From contig NZ_CP120210.1 of assembly GCF_029369745.1 (NCBI RefSeq), positions 930,001-994,000 on the forward strand: a stretch of DNA of 64,000 nucleotides, given 5' to 3'. Below, piece by piece: positions 47,654 through 54,759 of this stretch; the first letter of the stretch is position 1; each line of letters opens with the position of its first letter. The translations under genes were made by a program, and so were the position numbers. Under the pieces are notes generated by a model, which did no database searches, was not told the DNA's origin, and saw only the letters and a list, made by a program, of their open reading frames with translations. The stretch comes from Amycolatopsis sp. QT-25 (GTDB lineage Bacteria > Actinomycetota > Actinomycetes > Mycobacteriales > Pseudonocardiaceae).

Positions 47654-48646
47654 CTAGAAGTGCAGCAGCGAACGCCGGTCGACGCGGTCGTCGTTCCGGC
47701 ACCAGGTCATCCCTTGCACGACGGCGATCACCACGAGCGCGGGCGGCAGCACGAAGGTGAGCAGGGTGAGCATTTCGGTGCTGCCGGCCGCTTCCGTCAG
47801 GCTCAGTGAGAATCCTTTGTCCACAGAGGACACAAGGACGTCCGGCAGGCGCAGGGTTCCGACGGCGAGCACCGGCGACGCGGACAGGGTCATCGTGGCG
47901 ACCAGTGCCGTCTTGTGCCGCCCCGCACGCAAAGCCGCGCACGCGATGCCCAGGGCCCCGAAGGCCAGCACGATCGCGGGCAGCACGGTCCACGACGCGG
48001 TGACCTCGAAGGCACCCCAACCGACCGCCACGACCAGGAACGCGAGCGACGGCGCGAGCAGCGCCTTGGCGATCCGGTTCGTGCGGGCGGTGAACTCGGC
48101 GGGTGCCCGCACGGCGAGGAAAGCCGCGCCCTGCAAGGCGAACAACGCGACGAACCCGGCGCCCCAGAGCAGCGCGTACGGGCTGAACACCGCGAGGACG
48201 CCGCCGGTCGGTTTCCCGGCGGCGTCGAGCGGGAGCCCGAGGACGAGATTGCCGAGGAACACACCCCACGACACCGCCGTCACCCACGCGCCGACGGTGA
48301 TCGCCAGCGTCCAGGCACCGCGGCCGGCGTCCGGCCGCCTGCTGCGCAACTGCACCGCCGCGGTGAACGTGACCAGCCCGAGCAGCAGGGTGACGACCGG
48401 GAGATACGCCCCGGAGAACACTTTTCCCTCCAGTTTCGGGAAAGCGCCGAACAGAACGCCGACGGCGGCCACCAGCCAGACCTCGTTGGCCAGGAAGAAC
48501 GGGCCGAAGGCGCCGAGCACGCGCCGCCGCCCGGCCTCGTCACGGGCGATCCTGCCGAGCAGCATCCCGACGCCGTAGTCGTAGCCCGCCAGCGCGAAAT
48601 AGCCCGCGGTCAGGAAACCGAGCACACACCACCAGAGGATCACCAT
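47654..48646 (-). CDS. cydB: Cytochrome bd oxidase subunit II CydB
   Basis: Second subunit of the quinol:O2 oxidoreductase, 330 residues with about eight or nine membrane helices. MVILWWCVLGFLTAGYFALAGYDYGVGMLLG and FGPFFLANEVWLVAAVGVLFGAFP are typical of CydB N-termini, the latter region holding the FxxNE segment. The gene starts 3 bp before the cydA stop and the operon is tight. It lets the cell respire under low oxygen or with inhibited aa3/bcc oxidase. Confidence 0.93.
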   Translation of the reverse strand: MVILWWCVLGFLTAGYFALAGYDYGVGMLLGRIARDEAGRRRVLGAFGPFFLANEVWLVAAVGVLFGAFPKLEGKVFSGAYLPVVTLLLGLVTFTAAVQLRSRRPDAGRGAWTLAITVGAWVTAVSWGVFLGNLVLGLPLDAAGKPTGGVLAVFSPYALLWGAGFVALFALQGAAFLAVRAPAEFTARTNRIAKALLAPSLAFLVVAVGWGAFEVTASWTVLPAIVLAFGALGIACAALRAGRHKTALVATMTLSASPVLAVGTLRLPDVLVSSVDKGFSLSLTEAAGSTEMLTLLTFVLPPALVVIAVVQGMTWCRNDDRVDRRSLLHF

Positions 48647-48649
48647 CGG

Positions 48650-49828
48650 TCAGACTCCGCTCAGGACGGGAAGTCCGGCGCGAGGCGCGGGCGCCTCTTC
48701 GACGGGTTCCGGGCCGCGTTTCGCGACCCGCGACATCAGTACCCAGTCGGCGATCGCCAGCACCAGGAACACCAGCGTGAAAGCGACGAAGGAGAACAGG
48801 ATCTGCCCCGCGGGGATCCCCGCGACGGCGTCGGCGGTGGTCAACTGCCCGCGGATCAGCCACGGCTGGCGGCCGATCTCGCGCACCAGCCAGCCGAAGA
48901 TCGCCGCGGCGAACGGCAGCGGAATGGCCGACACCATCAAATACAGCAGCGGCCGCATCTTGGTGATCCAGTTCCGGAACAGCAGCAGCGTGCCGAGGAT
49001 GGAGGCCAGGAAGGCGATGAACCCGAGCTGGATCATGAAGCCCAGCGGGGCACCGACCAGCGCTCCCGGCGACTCGAGCTTGCCGGGATGGTACTCACCG
49101 AGCGGGCCGAACTGGGCGAAGCCGAAACCGATCACCAGCGTGCTGCCCGCCAGCGAGGTGAGCACACCGATCCGCATCGAGCGCCGGAAGAACTCGATCT
49201 CCGTGGTGCGCTTGAGGAAGTGGTACGCGCTGACGCCGACCACGAAGAAGCCGCCGGTCATGAGTGCCGCGCTCAGCACATGTGGCAGTGACATCGTCAG
49301 CGCCGGGTTGGTGAACAGCGCGCCGAAGTCGTCGAGTTTCAGCACGCCGTTCTCGGCGTGCGTGCCGACCGGGTTCTGCAGGAACGAGTTGGCCACCATG
49401 ATGAACAGCGCCGAGGCGTACGCGGTCAGCGTGACCAGCCAGATCAGTGTCAGGTGGACCCACTTGTCCAGCCGCCCCCAGCCGAAGATCCACAGCCCCA
49501 GGAAGGTCGATTCGGCGAAGAACGCCACCAGTGTCTCGATGGCCAGCGGTGCGCCGAAGATGTCGCCCGCGACCGCGGACAGGCCGGTCCAGGTGAGCCC
49601 GAACTGGAATTCCATCACGATTCCGGTGACGATTCCCAGCGCGTAATTGATCACGTAGAGCCTGCCCCAGAAACGCGTCATCCGCGTGAGTTCCGGCTTG
49701 CCGCCGAACGCGGAGCGTGTCTGCATCACCGCGACGAGTGTCACGAGCCCCAGGGTGAGCAGCACGAACAGAAAGTGGAACGAGGTCGTCGTCGCGAACT
49801 GGAGTCTCGCGATCGGGAGTGCGTCCAT
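48650..49828 (-). CDS. cydA: Cytochrome bd oxidase subunit I CydA
   Basis: Heme-bearing subunit I of cytochrome bd quinol oxidase. Diagnostic are RLQFATTTSFHFLF with the b595-region His, GIVTGIVMEFQFGLTW, and IGRQPWLIRGQLTTADAV near the C-terminus. The length, 392 residues, is below the usual 450-520, so the periplasmic Q-loop between helices 6 and 7 is short and the C-terminus is trimmed. ATG at 49828. First gene of cydABDC; the 140-bp upstream gap toward padR holds two small palindromes and probably the cyd promoter. Confidence 0.92.
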   Translation of the reverse strand: MDALPIARLQFATTTSFHFLFVLLTLGLVTLVAVMQTRSAFGGKPELTRMTRFWGRLYVINYALGIVTGIVMEFQFGLTWTGLSAVAGDIFGAPLAIETLVAFFAESTFLGLWIFGWGRLDKWVHLTLIWLVTLTAYASALFIMVANSFLQNPVGTHAENGVLKLDDFGALFTNPALTMSLPHVLSAALMTGGFFVVGVSAYHFLKRTTEIEFFRRSMRIGVLTSLAGSTLVIGFGFAQFGPLGEYHPGKLESPGALVGAPLGFMIQLGFIAFLASILGTLLLFRNWITKMRPLLYLMVSAIPLPFAAAIFGWLVREIGRQPWLIRGQLTTADAVAGIPAGQILFSFVAFTLVFLVLAIADWVLMSRVAKRGPEPVEEAPAPRAGLPVLSGV

Positions 49829-49838
49829 GTCGAAGCAC

Positions 49839-49864
49839 TGTATACATAGGCTGCCTACATGTAG
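49839..49864. promoter_or_regulatory. TGTATACA and CTACATGTAG palindromes in cydA-padR gap
   Basis: Two short perfect palindromes, TGTATACA at 49839-49846 and CTACATGTAG at 49855-49864, lie just upstream of cydA and about 110 bp before padR. ACAT/ATGT half-sites are typical of PadR family operators, so the PadR protein may bind here. A Rex-type cyd operator is not evident. Confidence 0.45.
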
Positions 49865-49968
49865 CCACTAAATGCACGAAATCGGGGTCATCTCCGGGAA
49901 ATTCCCTGAGGCCGCTCCTGGAAAGTCCCGGCTACCCTGGTGGGCGGCGATGTGTAGACTGGCTATCC

Positions 49969-50295
49969 ATGAAGGCCGACAGCCTGCGCGGGCACCTCGA
50001 CGCGTTGCTCCTCGCCGTCCTCGACGGCCGGAAGCTGCACGGGTACGCCATCATCGAGGCGCTCCAGCTCCGCAGTGACGGTGCGCTCGACTTGCCGACG
50101 GGCACCGTCTACCCGGCGCTTCGCCGGTTGGAGCGCGCCGGATACCTCGCCAGCGAATGGGACGTCGTGTCCGGCCGCAAACGTCGTACGTACAAGCTCA
50201 CCCGCTCCGGGCAGAAGGCCTTGGCGGCGGAGCGGGTGGAGTGGCAGGAGTTCACCACCGTGATAGGTGGTGTCCTCGGGGGGAGCACGGCATGA
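49969..50295 (+). CDS. PadR family transcriptional regulator
   Basis: A 108-residue winged-helix regulator. LRGHLDALLLAVLDGRKLHGYAIIEAL then LPTGTVYPALRRLERAGYLASEWDVVSGRKRRTYKLTRSG is the PadR N-terminal domain, with a short C-terminal helix for dimerisation. The ATG at 49969 is chosen; upstream in-frame codons are noncoding-like. The ATGA overlap with the next gene, a HAAS-domain membrane protein, marks the well-known PadR-HAAS pairing where the membrane protein probably relays a signal. Divergent to the cyd operon. Confidence 0.92.
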   Translation: MKADSLRGHLDALLLAVLDGRKLHGYAIIEALQLRSDGALDLPTGTVYPALRRLERAGYLASEWDVVSGRKRRTYKLTRSGQKALAAERVEWQEFTTVIGGVLGGSTA

Positions 50296-50945
50296 GCGCG
50301 ATCGACGGCTACCTCGGCGACCTGGACAGCCGAATGATCGGGCCGGCGAGGGCCAAGGCCGATCTGCTCGCCGAGGCGAGGGACGGCCTGGTCGACGCGG
50401 CCGACGCCTACCGCGCGGGCGGTCTCGGCGAGGCGGAAGCCGAACGCCGTGCCGTCGCCGACTTCGGCCCGGCCGAACTGATCGCGCGCGACTACCAAGC
50501 GGAACTGGGGCTGCGACGCGACATTCGTGTGCTGTGGGAGCTGATCGCCGGTGTCCCGCTGCTGATCCTCGCCTGGGATCTGGCGCGTGCCTTCGCCGAC
50601 TGGTCGAGGCTCGGCGCTCCGCCGTCCTGGTATCACCGCGCGATCGGCGTGGCGGACACGCTGGCGGTCCTGTCCCCGGCCGTCGCGGTCGCCGGGTTGC
50701 TCACGGCACGGCTGCTCTCGCGGCGGACGGCCGGTCCGCCGGTCGCCCGCGCGGTCTCGTGGTCGCTGGCCGCGGCCGTGGGATCGAACCTCGTGGCGGT
50801 CGCGACGTACGGCGGCGCGACCGGGCTGCTGGAACCCGCCCGCCTGCTCGTCAGTTCGCCGTGCGCGGCCTTGTCCGGAATCTGGATCCTGTTCAGCATG
50901 CGGCTCACGGTCGCCGCGCGGAGTTTCGGGAGAACCACGGCATGA
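50292..50945 (+). CDS. HAAS (permease prefix) domain membrane protein
   Basis: A 217-residue protein. The N-terminal soluble part (about 1-80, MSAIDGYLGDLDSRMIGPARAKADLLAEARDGLVDAADAYRAGG...RRAVADFGPAELIARDYQAELG) is the HAAS signal domain found next to PadR genes, followed by about four membrane helices. The next gene is a clear paralogue. Translationally coupled both ways by ATGA overlaps. Predicted to sense a membrane condition and act on PadR; mechanism unproven. Confidence 0.85.
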   Translation: MSAIDGYLGDLDSRMIGPARAKADLLAEARDGLVDAADAYRAGGLGEAEAERRAVADFGPAELIARDYQAELGLRRDIRVLWELIAGVPLLILAWDLARAFADWSRLGAPPSWYHRAIGVADTLAVLSPAVAVAGLLTARLLSRRTAGPPVARAVSWSLAAAVGSNLVAVATYGGATGLLEPARLLVSSPCAALSGIWILFSMRLTVAARSFGRTTA

Positions 50946-51613
50946 CGGTGATCGAGGCCTACCTCGGTGAGCTGCGCACCCGGCTGGACGGTCCGGCGTC
51001 GGCGAAGCGGGATCTGCTGCGCGAAGCACGGGACGGGCTCACCGACGCGGCGGACGCGTACCGCGACGGCGGCTGGAGCGACCACGAGGCGCAACGGCGC
51101 GCCGTCGCCGATTTCGGGCCGGTGCACCTCATCGCCCGGGACTATCAGGCCGAACTGGGGATGCACAGCGGCACCAGGACCCTCTGGAACCTGGTCCTCG
51201 GTGTGCCGCTGATGCAGCTGGCCTGGGAATTCGCCCGGAAATGGACCTTCGGCGACTGGTCACAGCTCGCGCCGGCGCCGGCTTGGTACAAGTACATCGC
51301 CCAGTTCACCCACGGCTCGGTGTTCATCGTGCCGGTGCTGGGGGTGTTCGCCCTCCTCTGCATGCGCCGGCTCTCCCGGCGGATGGACGGTGCCCGGCTG
51401 GTCAAGACCGTCGGCGTGCTGATCGGTGAGGCCGTCGGGCTGAACCTGCTTTCGGTGGCGCTGCTGGTGATCGCCACCGGGTTCCTCGACGCGTCGAGGC
51501 TGTTCCTGTCCGTGCCGTGCGGGATCCTGATGGTGTTCTGGGTGGTGATCAGCACTCGACTCGCGTTGCTGGCGCGACGATCGTGGCGTTCGTGTGCCAC
51601 GATCGTGGCGTGA
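50942..51613 (+). CDS. HAAS (permease prefix) domain membrane protein, paralogue
   Basis: Tandem paralogue, 223 residues: MTVIEAYLGELRTRLDGPASAKRDLLREARDGLTDAADAYRDGG...RRAVADFGPVHLIARDYQAELGM then four membrane helices. Alignment by eye gives over half identity in the first 80 residues with the upstream copy, and little in the membrane part, so the copies are old. It ends in an overlap with the DivIVA-domain gene (GTGA), tying accessory and core genes in one transcript. Confidence 0.85.
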   Translation: MTVIEAYLGELRTRLDGPASAKRDLLREARDGLTDAADAYRDGGWSDHEAQRRAVADFGPVHLIARDYQAELGMHSGTRTLWNLVLGVPLMQLAWEFARKWTFGDWSQLAPAPAWYKYIAQFTHGSVFIVPVLGVFALLCMRRLSRRMDGARLVKTVGVLIGEAVGLNLLSVALLVIATGFLDASRLFLSVPCGILMVFWVVISTRLALLARRSWRSCATIVA

Positions 51614-51912
51614 CGACCGCCCTGATCTATCTCGTAGTCATGCTGCTGGTGGCCGCCGTGGTGTTTCTGCTGGCCGCCGTGGTGTTCGGCCGGGGTGAGG
51701 AGCTGGCCCCCCTGCCGCCCGGCAGTTCGCCGACCAGGCTGCCCGCCGAGGACATCACCGCCGAAGACGTCCACGCCGTCCGCTTCCAGATGGTGCTGCG
51801 CGGGTACAAGATGTCCGAAGTGGACTGGGTGATGCGGCGGCTCGGCGTCGAGATCGACGAGCTGCGGGCCAAGGTGGCCGAACTGGAGGCCGAGCGCGAG
51901 GGTGTCAGGTGA
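51610..51912 (+). CDS. DivIVA domain-containing membrane protein
   Basis: A 100-residue protein with an N-terminal membrane helix (about 4-28, LIYLVVMLLVAAVVFLLAAVVFG) and a C-terminal DivIVA-like segment: ITAEDVHAVRFQMVLRGYKMSEVDWVMRRLGVEIDELRAKVAELEAE, including the GYxMxEVDxFL-like signature and a coiled coil. It matches the position and layout of Rv1209 in the gpgS-tag region of mycobacteria. It may take part in polar growth or envelope organisation. The GTG start overlaps the previous stop. Followed by the SRPBCC gene with a 4-nt overlap. Confidence 0.88.
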   Translation: MTTALIYLVVMLLVAAVVFLLAAVVFGRGEELAPLPPGSSPTRLPAEDITAEDVHAVRFQMVLRGYKMSEVDWVMRRLGVEIDELRAKVAELEAEREGVR

Positions 51913-52358
51913 CGGATGTCGTCGTCTCCGTCGACGTCGCGGTACCGGCCGGGACGGCGTGGCTCGCGCTGACCGATTGGGAACGCCAGGGCGAATGGAT
52001 GCTCGGCACCGAGGTCAAGGTCGTCGAGGGCAACGGGCGCAGTGTGGGGTCGAAGCTGTCGGCCTTCACCGGCGTGGCCGGGATCGGGTTCACCGACACC
52101 ATGGAGATCACCGGCTGGGAGCCGCCGTTGCGCTGCGTCGTGCGCCACCTCGGCAAGATCGTGCAGGGCACCGGCGTCTTCCAGGTGATCGAGAAGGGGC
52201 CGCATTCGTCGACGTTCGTCTGGGCGGAGCAGCTGCGGCCGCCGTTCGGCGTCGTCGGACGGCTCGGCTGGCCGGTCGCGAAACCGGGTTTCGAACTGGG
52301 ACTGCGGCTGTGCCTGCAGAGATTCGTGAAGTACGCGGAGGGGTACCGGGTTGACTGA
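51909..52358 (+). CDS. SRPBCC family protein (polyketide cyclase/START-like)
   Basis: A 149-residue START-like hydrophobic-ligand binding domain. VVVSVDVAVPAGTAWLALTDWERQGEWMLGTEVK is the typical first strand/helix of the family, and the end ELGLRLCLQRFVKYAEGY the long C-terminal helix. It has no catalytic motif. Possibly binds a lipid or isoprenoid. GTG start overlaps the DivIVA stop; the stop overlaps the tag start (TTG at 52351). Function unknown. Confidence 0.85.
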   Translation: MTDVVVSVDVAVPAGTAWLALTDWERQGEWMLGTEVKVVEGNGRSVGSKLSAFTGVAGIGFTDTMEITGWEPPLRCVVRHLGKIVQGTGVFQVIEKGPHSSTFVWAEQLRPPFGVVGRLGWPVAKPGFELGLRLCLQRFVKYAEGYRVD

Positions 52359-52968
52359 GGCGGGTCTGCTGGGCGCGGACGGGATCAAGCGGTGCTCGTG
52401 GGGCAACTCGGCCCCGGACTACGTCGAGTACCACGACACCGAATGGGGTGTCCCGCTCCACGGCGACGAGGAACTCTACGAGCGCCTGTGCCTGGAGTCG
52501 TTCCAGTCGGGGCTTTCCTGGATCACGATCCTGCGCAAGCGGGAGTCGTTCCGGAAGGCGTTCAAGAAGTTCGAGCCGAAGAAGGTCGCCGCCTTCACCG
52601 ACGACGACGTTTCCCGTCTCATGGAAGACGCGTCGATCGTGCGGAACCGGGCGAAGATCCTGGCGGCGATCAACAACGCCCGGGCGATCGAGGAACTCGA
52701 CGGTTCGCTGGACGACCTGCTGTGGTCGTTCGCGCCCGCTTCGCAGACCCGGCCTCGGCGGATGGCGGACGTCCCGGCGATCACCGACGAGTCGAAGGCG
52801 ATGGCGAAAGAACTCAAGAAGCGCGGCTTCGTGTTTCTGGGGCCGACGACCTGTTACGCGCTGATGCAGGCGACCGGGATGGTCGACGACCATGTGCAGG
52901 GCTGCTTCCGAGCCGCTCAGCCCGCGCGGGCGTGCAGGTCTTCGGCCAATCTTCCCAGGGTGCGGTAG
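52351..52968 (+). CDS. tag: DNA-3-methyladenine glycosylase I (Tag)
   Basis: Removes 3-methyladenine from alkylated DNA. The HhH-type enzyme has 205 residues: RCSWGNSAPDYVEYHDTEWGVPLHGDEELYERLCLESFQSGLSWITILRKRESFR; CYALMQATGMVDDHVQGCF gives the Zn ligands His and Cys that pair with the Cys/His near the N-terminus. The TTG at 52351 has GGAGGGG upstream. The last 18 residues (AAQPARACRSSANLPRVR) run beyond the family end and overlap the convergent gene by 52 nt. This is the order of Rv1209-Rv1210. Confidence 0.92.
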   Translation: MTEAGLLGADGIKRCSWGNSAPDYVEYHDTEWGVPLHGDEELYERLCLESFQSGLSWITILRKRESFRKAFKKFEPKKVAAFTDDDVSRLMEDASIVRNRAKILAAINNARAIEELDGSLDDLLWSFAPASQTRPRRMADVPAITDESKAMAKELKKRGFVFLGPTTCYALMQATGMVDDHVQGCFRAAQPARACRSSANLPRVR

Positions 52969-53402
52969 CTGCTGTTGAGCTCGATCTTGTGGAAGTCGCG
53001 CAGTTCGATCACGCACTGCGTAGCGTACAGGACGGGAATCATGCCCGCCCAGAGGGAGTAGGTCCGGTACTTGACCGAGCGGACTTCGGGCCAGGTGATC
53101 GCGAACAGGACCTTGCGCCCGTGGACGTCGGCGAACCCGCCGTCGAAGACGTAGAGACCGCCGTCAAGGCGCCTTCGGGTGGAGACACACCACCAGAGGA
53201 AGAGCGGCGGCCACACGAACAGCACGACGGCGAGTGCTCCGGTCAGGTCGCCTTCCCGGAGTCCGAGCGCGAGAGCACCCGCCAGCGGCGCGAAGGCGAA
53301 GAAGGTCCCGATGGCGCCCGGCCTGCGACGGTAGCGGCGGAGGCAGTTACCGAGGTCATGCTCCGCGGCTGTCGCCTGGAGGTGGGGCGGGGTCGGGATC
53401 AC
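52917..53402 (-). CDS. DUF6585-like membrane protein of unknown function
   Basis: A 161-residue protein. The N-terminal helix pair (FFAFAPLAGALALGL, TGALAVVLFVWPPLFLWWCV) is membrane-spanning and the rest, LDGGLYVFDGGFADVHGRKVLFAITWPEVRSVKYRTYSLWAGMIPV, looks like a PH-like domain of DUF6585 type. Function unknown. Convergent with tag (52-nt overlap). Followed upstream by a hairpin and the enoyl-CoA hydratase gene. GTG start at 53402. Confidence 0.65.
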   Translation of the reverse strand: MIPTPPHLQATAAEHDLGNCLRRYRRRPGAIGTFFAFAPLAGALALGLREGDLTGALAVVLFVWPPLFLWWCVSTRRRLDGGLYVFDGGFADVHGRKVLFAITWPEVRSVKYRTYSLWAGMIPVLYATQCVIELRDFHKIELNSSYRTLGRLAEDLHARAG

Positions 53403-53448
53403 TCCCGGACGCTAGTCGCGGCGGTCCGGTACCGGTCCCGGGCGCGCC

Positions 53449-53495
53449 ATGAAGGACGCTTTCATTGCAGATTTTGCTATGAAAGCGTCCTTCAT
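53449..53495. terminator. Palindrome ATGAAGGACGCTTTCAT
   Basis: Perfect 17-nt arms (53449-53465 and 53479-53495) with a 13-nt loop TGCAGATTTTGCT. It sits 17 bp after the enoyl-CoA hydratase stop (minus strand) and should end that transcript. Member of the TGAAGG-type palindrome set. Confidence 0.78.
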
Positions 53496-53511
53496 CGCAC
53501 GTCGCGAGGGC

Positions 53512-54306
53512 TTACTTGCCCTGGAATTCCGGCTTGCGCTTGCCCACGAACGCCTCCACCGCTTCGGTGTGGTCGGCCGTCGCGCCGAGCGCGGTCTGGG
53601 CCTCGTCCTCGGCCGCCAGCGCGGTTTCGAGCGAGGACTCCGCGGCGACGGACAGCACGTTCTTGATCTTCGCGTACGCGACCGTCGGGCCGGCCGCGAG
53701 CTTCGCGGCGACCTTCTGCGCGCGGGCGGCCAGTTCCTCGTCCGGGACGACTTCGCCGACCAGGCCCAGCGTCAGCGCCTCGGCGGCGTCGACGGTGCGT
53801 GCCAGCAGCATCAACTCGGCCGCGCGGCCGAGGCCGATCAGCCGCTGCAGTGTCCAGGACGCGCCCGAGTCCGGGCCGAGGCCGACGTTCGCGAACGCCA
53901 TCAGGAAGTTCGCCGACGTCGCGGCGATCCGGAGGTCGCTCGCGTAGGCGAAGGCCGCGCCCGCGCCGGCCGCCGGGCCGTTCACCGCGGCGATGACCGG
54001 CTTCGGCATCCCGATGATGGTCTTGACGATCGGGTTGTAGTGCTCCTTGACCGTGTGTAGCGGCGCCGGATCACCCGCCTGCAGCAGTCCGACGTGCTCC
54101 TTCAGATCCTGCCCGGCGCAGAACGCCTTGCCCGAACCGGTCAGCACGACCGCGCGGACACGGTCGTCGGCCGCGGCCTCGGTCAGGCCCGCCAGCAGCC
54201 GTTCCTTGAGTTCGACGGTCAGCGAGTTGTACGCCTGCGGCCGATTCAGCGTGAAGGTGCGCACGCCATCGGCGTCGGCGGTCAGCAGAACGTCGGATGT
54301 GGTCAC
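53512..54306 (-). CDS. Enoyl-CoA hydratase/isomerase family protein
   Basis: Crotonase-fold enzyme of 264 residues. VRTFTLNRPQAYNSLTVELKERLLAGL, GSGKAFCAGQDLKE (first half of the oxyanion/CoA site), and KPVIAAVNGPAAGAGAAFAYASDLRIAATSANFLMAFANVGLGPDSGASWTLQRLIG are typical. In place of the second catalytic Glu the sequence has VGLGPDSG, as in PaaG-type isomerases, so it may be an isomerase (e.g. of phenylacetyl-CoA epoxide) rather than a hydratase. No neighbours from a beta-oxidation set. Isolated minus-strand gene. Confidence 0.85.
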   Translation of the reverse strand: MTTSDVLLTADADGVRTFTLNRPQAYNSLTVELKERLLAGLTEAAADDRVRAVVLTGSGKAFCAGQDLKEHVGLLQAGDPAPLHTVKEHYNPIVKTIIGMPKPVIAAVNGPAAGAGAAFAYASDLRIAATSANFLMAFANVGLGPDSGASWTLQRLIGLGRAAELMLLARTVDAAEALTLGLVGEVVPDEELAARAQKVAAKLAAGPTVAYAKIKNVLSVAAESSLETALAAEDEAQTALGATADHTEAVEAFVGKRKPEFQGK

Positions 54307-54501
54307 GGGATCTCCTAGTCGGCGAAACTGGGGTCTGAGAGGAGTCTTTCAGCCTCACGAGGCGCATACCAGCACCGATACGGCGGCAAAAGATCGGTCC
54401 GCGTTCGCGCTCGGCCGCTGATGAGGGACAATGGACAGTAGACCCGGCTGGCTTTGACGAGCGCGACCCGGGCGCGCCGGTTGAGACGGAGGGAGCACGC
54501 T

Positions 54502-54669
54502 ATGGCGGCCATGAAGCCCCGGACCGGAGATGGTCCCCTCGAAGTGACTAAGGAGGGGCGGGGCCTCGTGATGCGCGTACCACTCGAAGGTGGTGGGCGC
54601 CTCGTCGTCGAACTCTCCGCGGAAGAAGCGAAGGATCTCGGCGCGGCCCTGCAGGAGGTCACCGGCTGA
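54502..54669 (+). CDS. DUF3117 domain-containing small protein
   Basis: A 55-residue protein nearly identical to the DUF3117 consensus, MAAMKPRTGDGPLEVTKEGRG then VPLEGGGRLVVELSAEEAKDLGAAL. Highly conserved across actinobacteria but of unknown function. The ATG at 54502 has GGAGGGAG upstream. It stands between the hydratase and the aminopeptidase, in the position of Rv1211. A hairpin 31 bp after its stop ends the transcript. Soluble, basic N-terminus, possibly nucleic-acid or ribosome-associated, which is unproven. Confidence 0.9.
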   Translation: MAAMKPRTGDGPLEVTKEGRGLVMRVPLEGGGRLVVELSAEEAKDLGAALQEVTG

Positions 54670-54699
54670 GCCGGACCGCACCAACGGTCAACCACCCGC

Positions 54700-54727
54700 A
54701 CCCCGGTCTCCCTTCGGAGGCCGGGGT
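54700..54727 (+). terminator. Hairpin terminator after DUF3117 gene
   Basis: CCCCGGTCTCC (54701-54711) pairs with GGAGGCCGGGG (54716-54726) around CTTC, with one G-T wobble, plus an outer A-T pair. It lies 31 bp after the DUF3117 stop and before the pepA start, so transcription of pepA probably begins beyond it. Confidence 0.8.
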
Positions 54728-54759
54728 CGCGGTTCATCTGCGCCCGGAGGTCGCTCACT

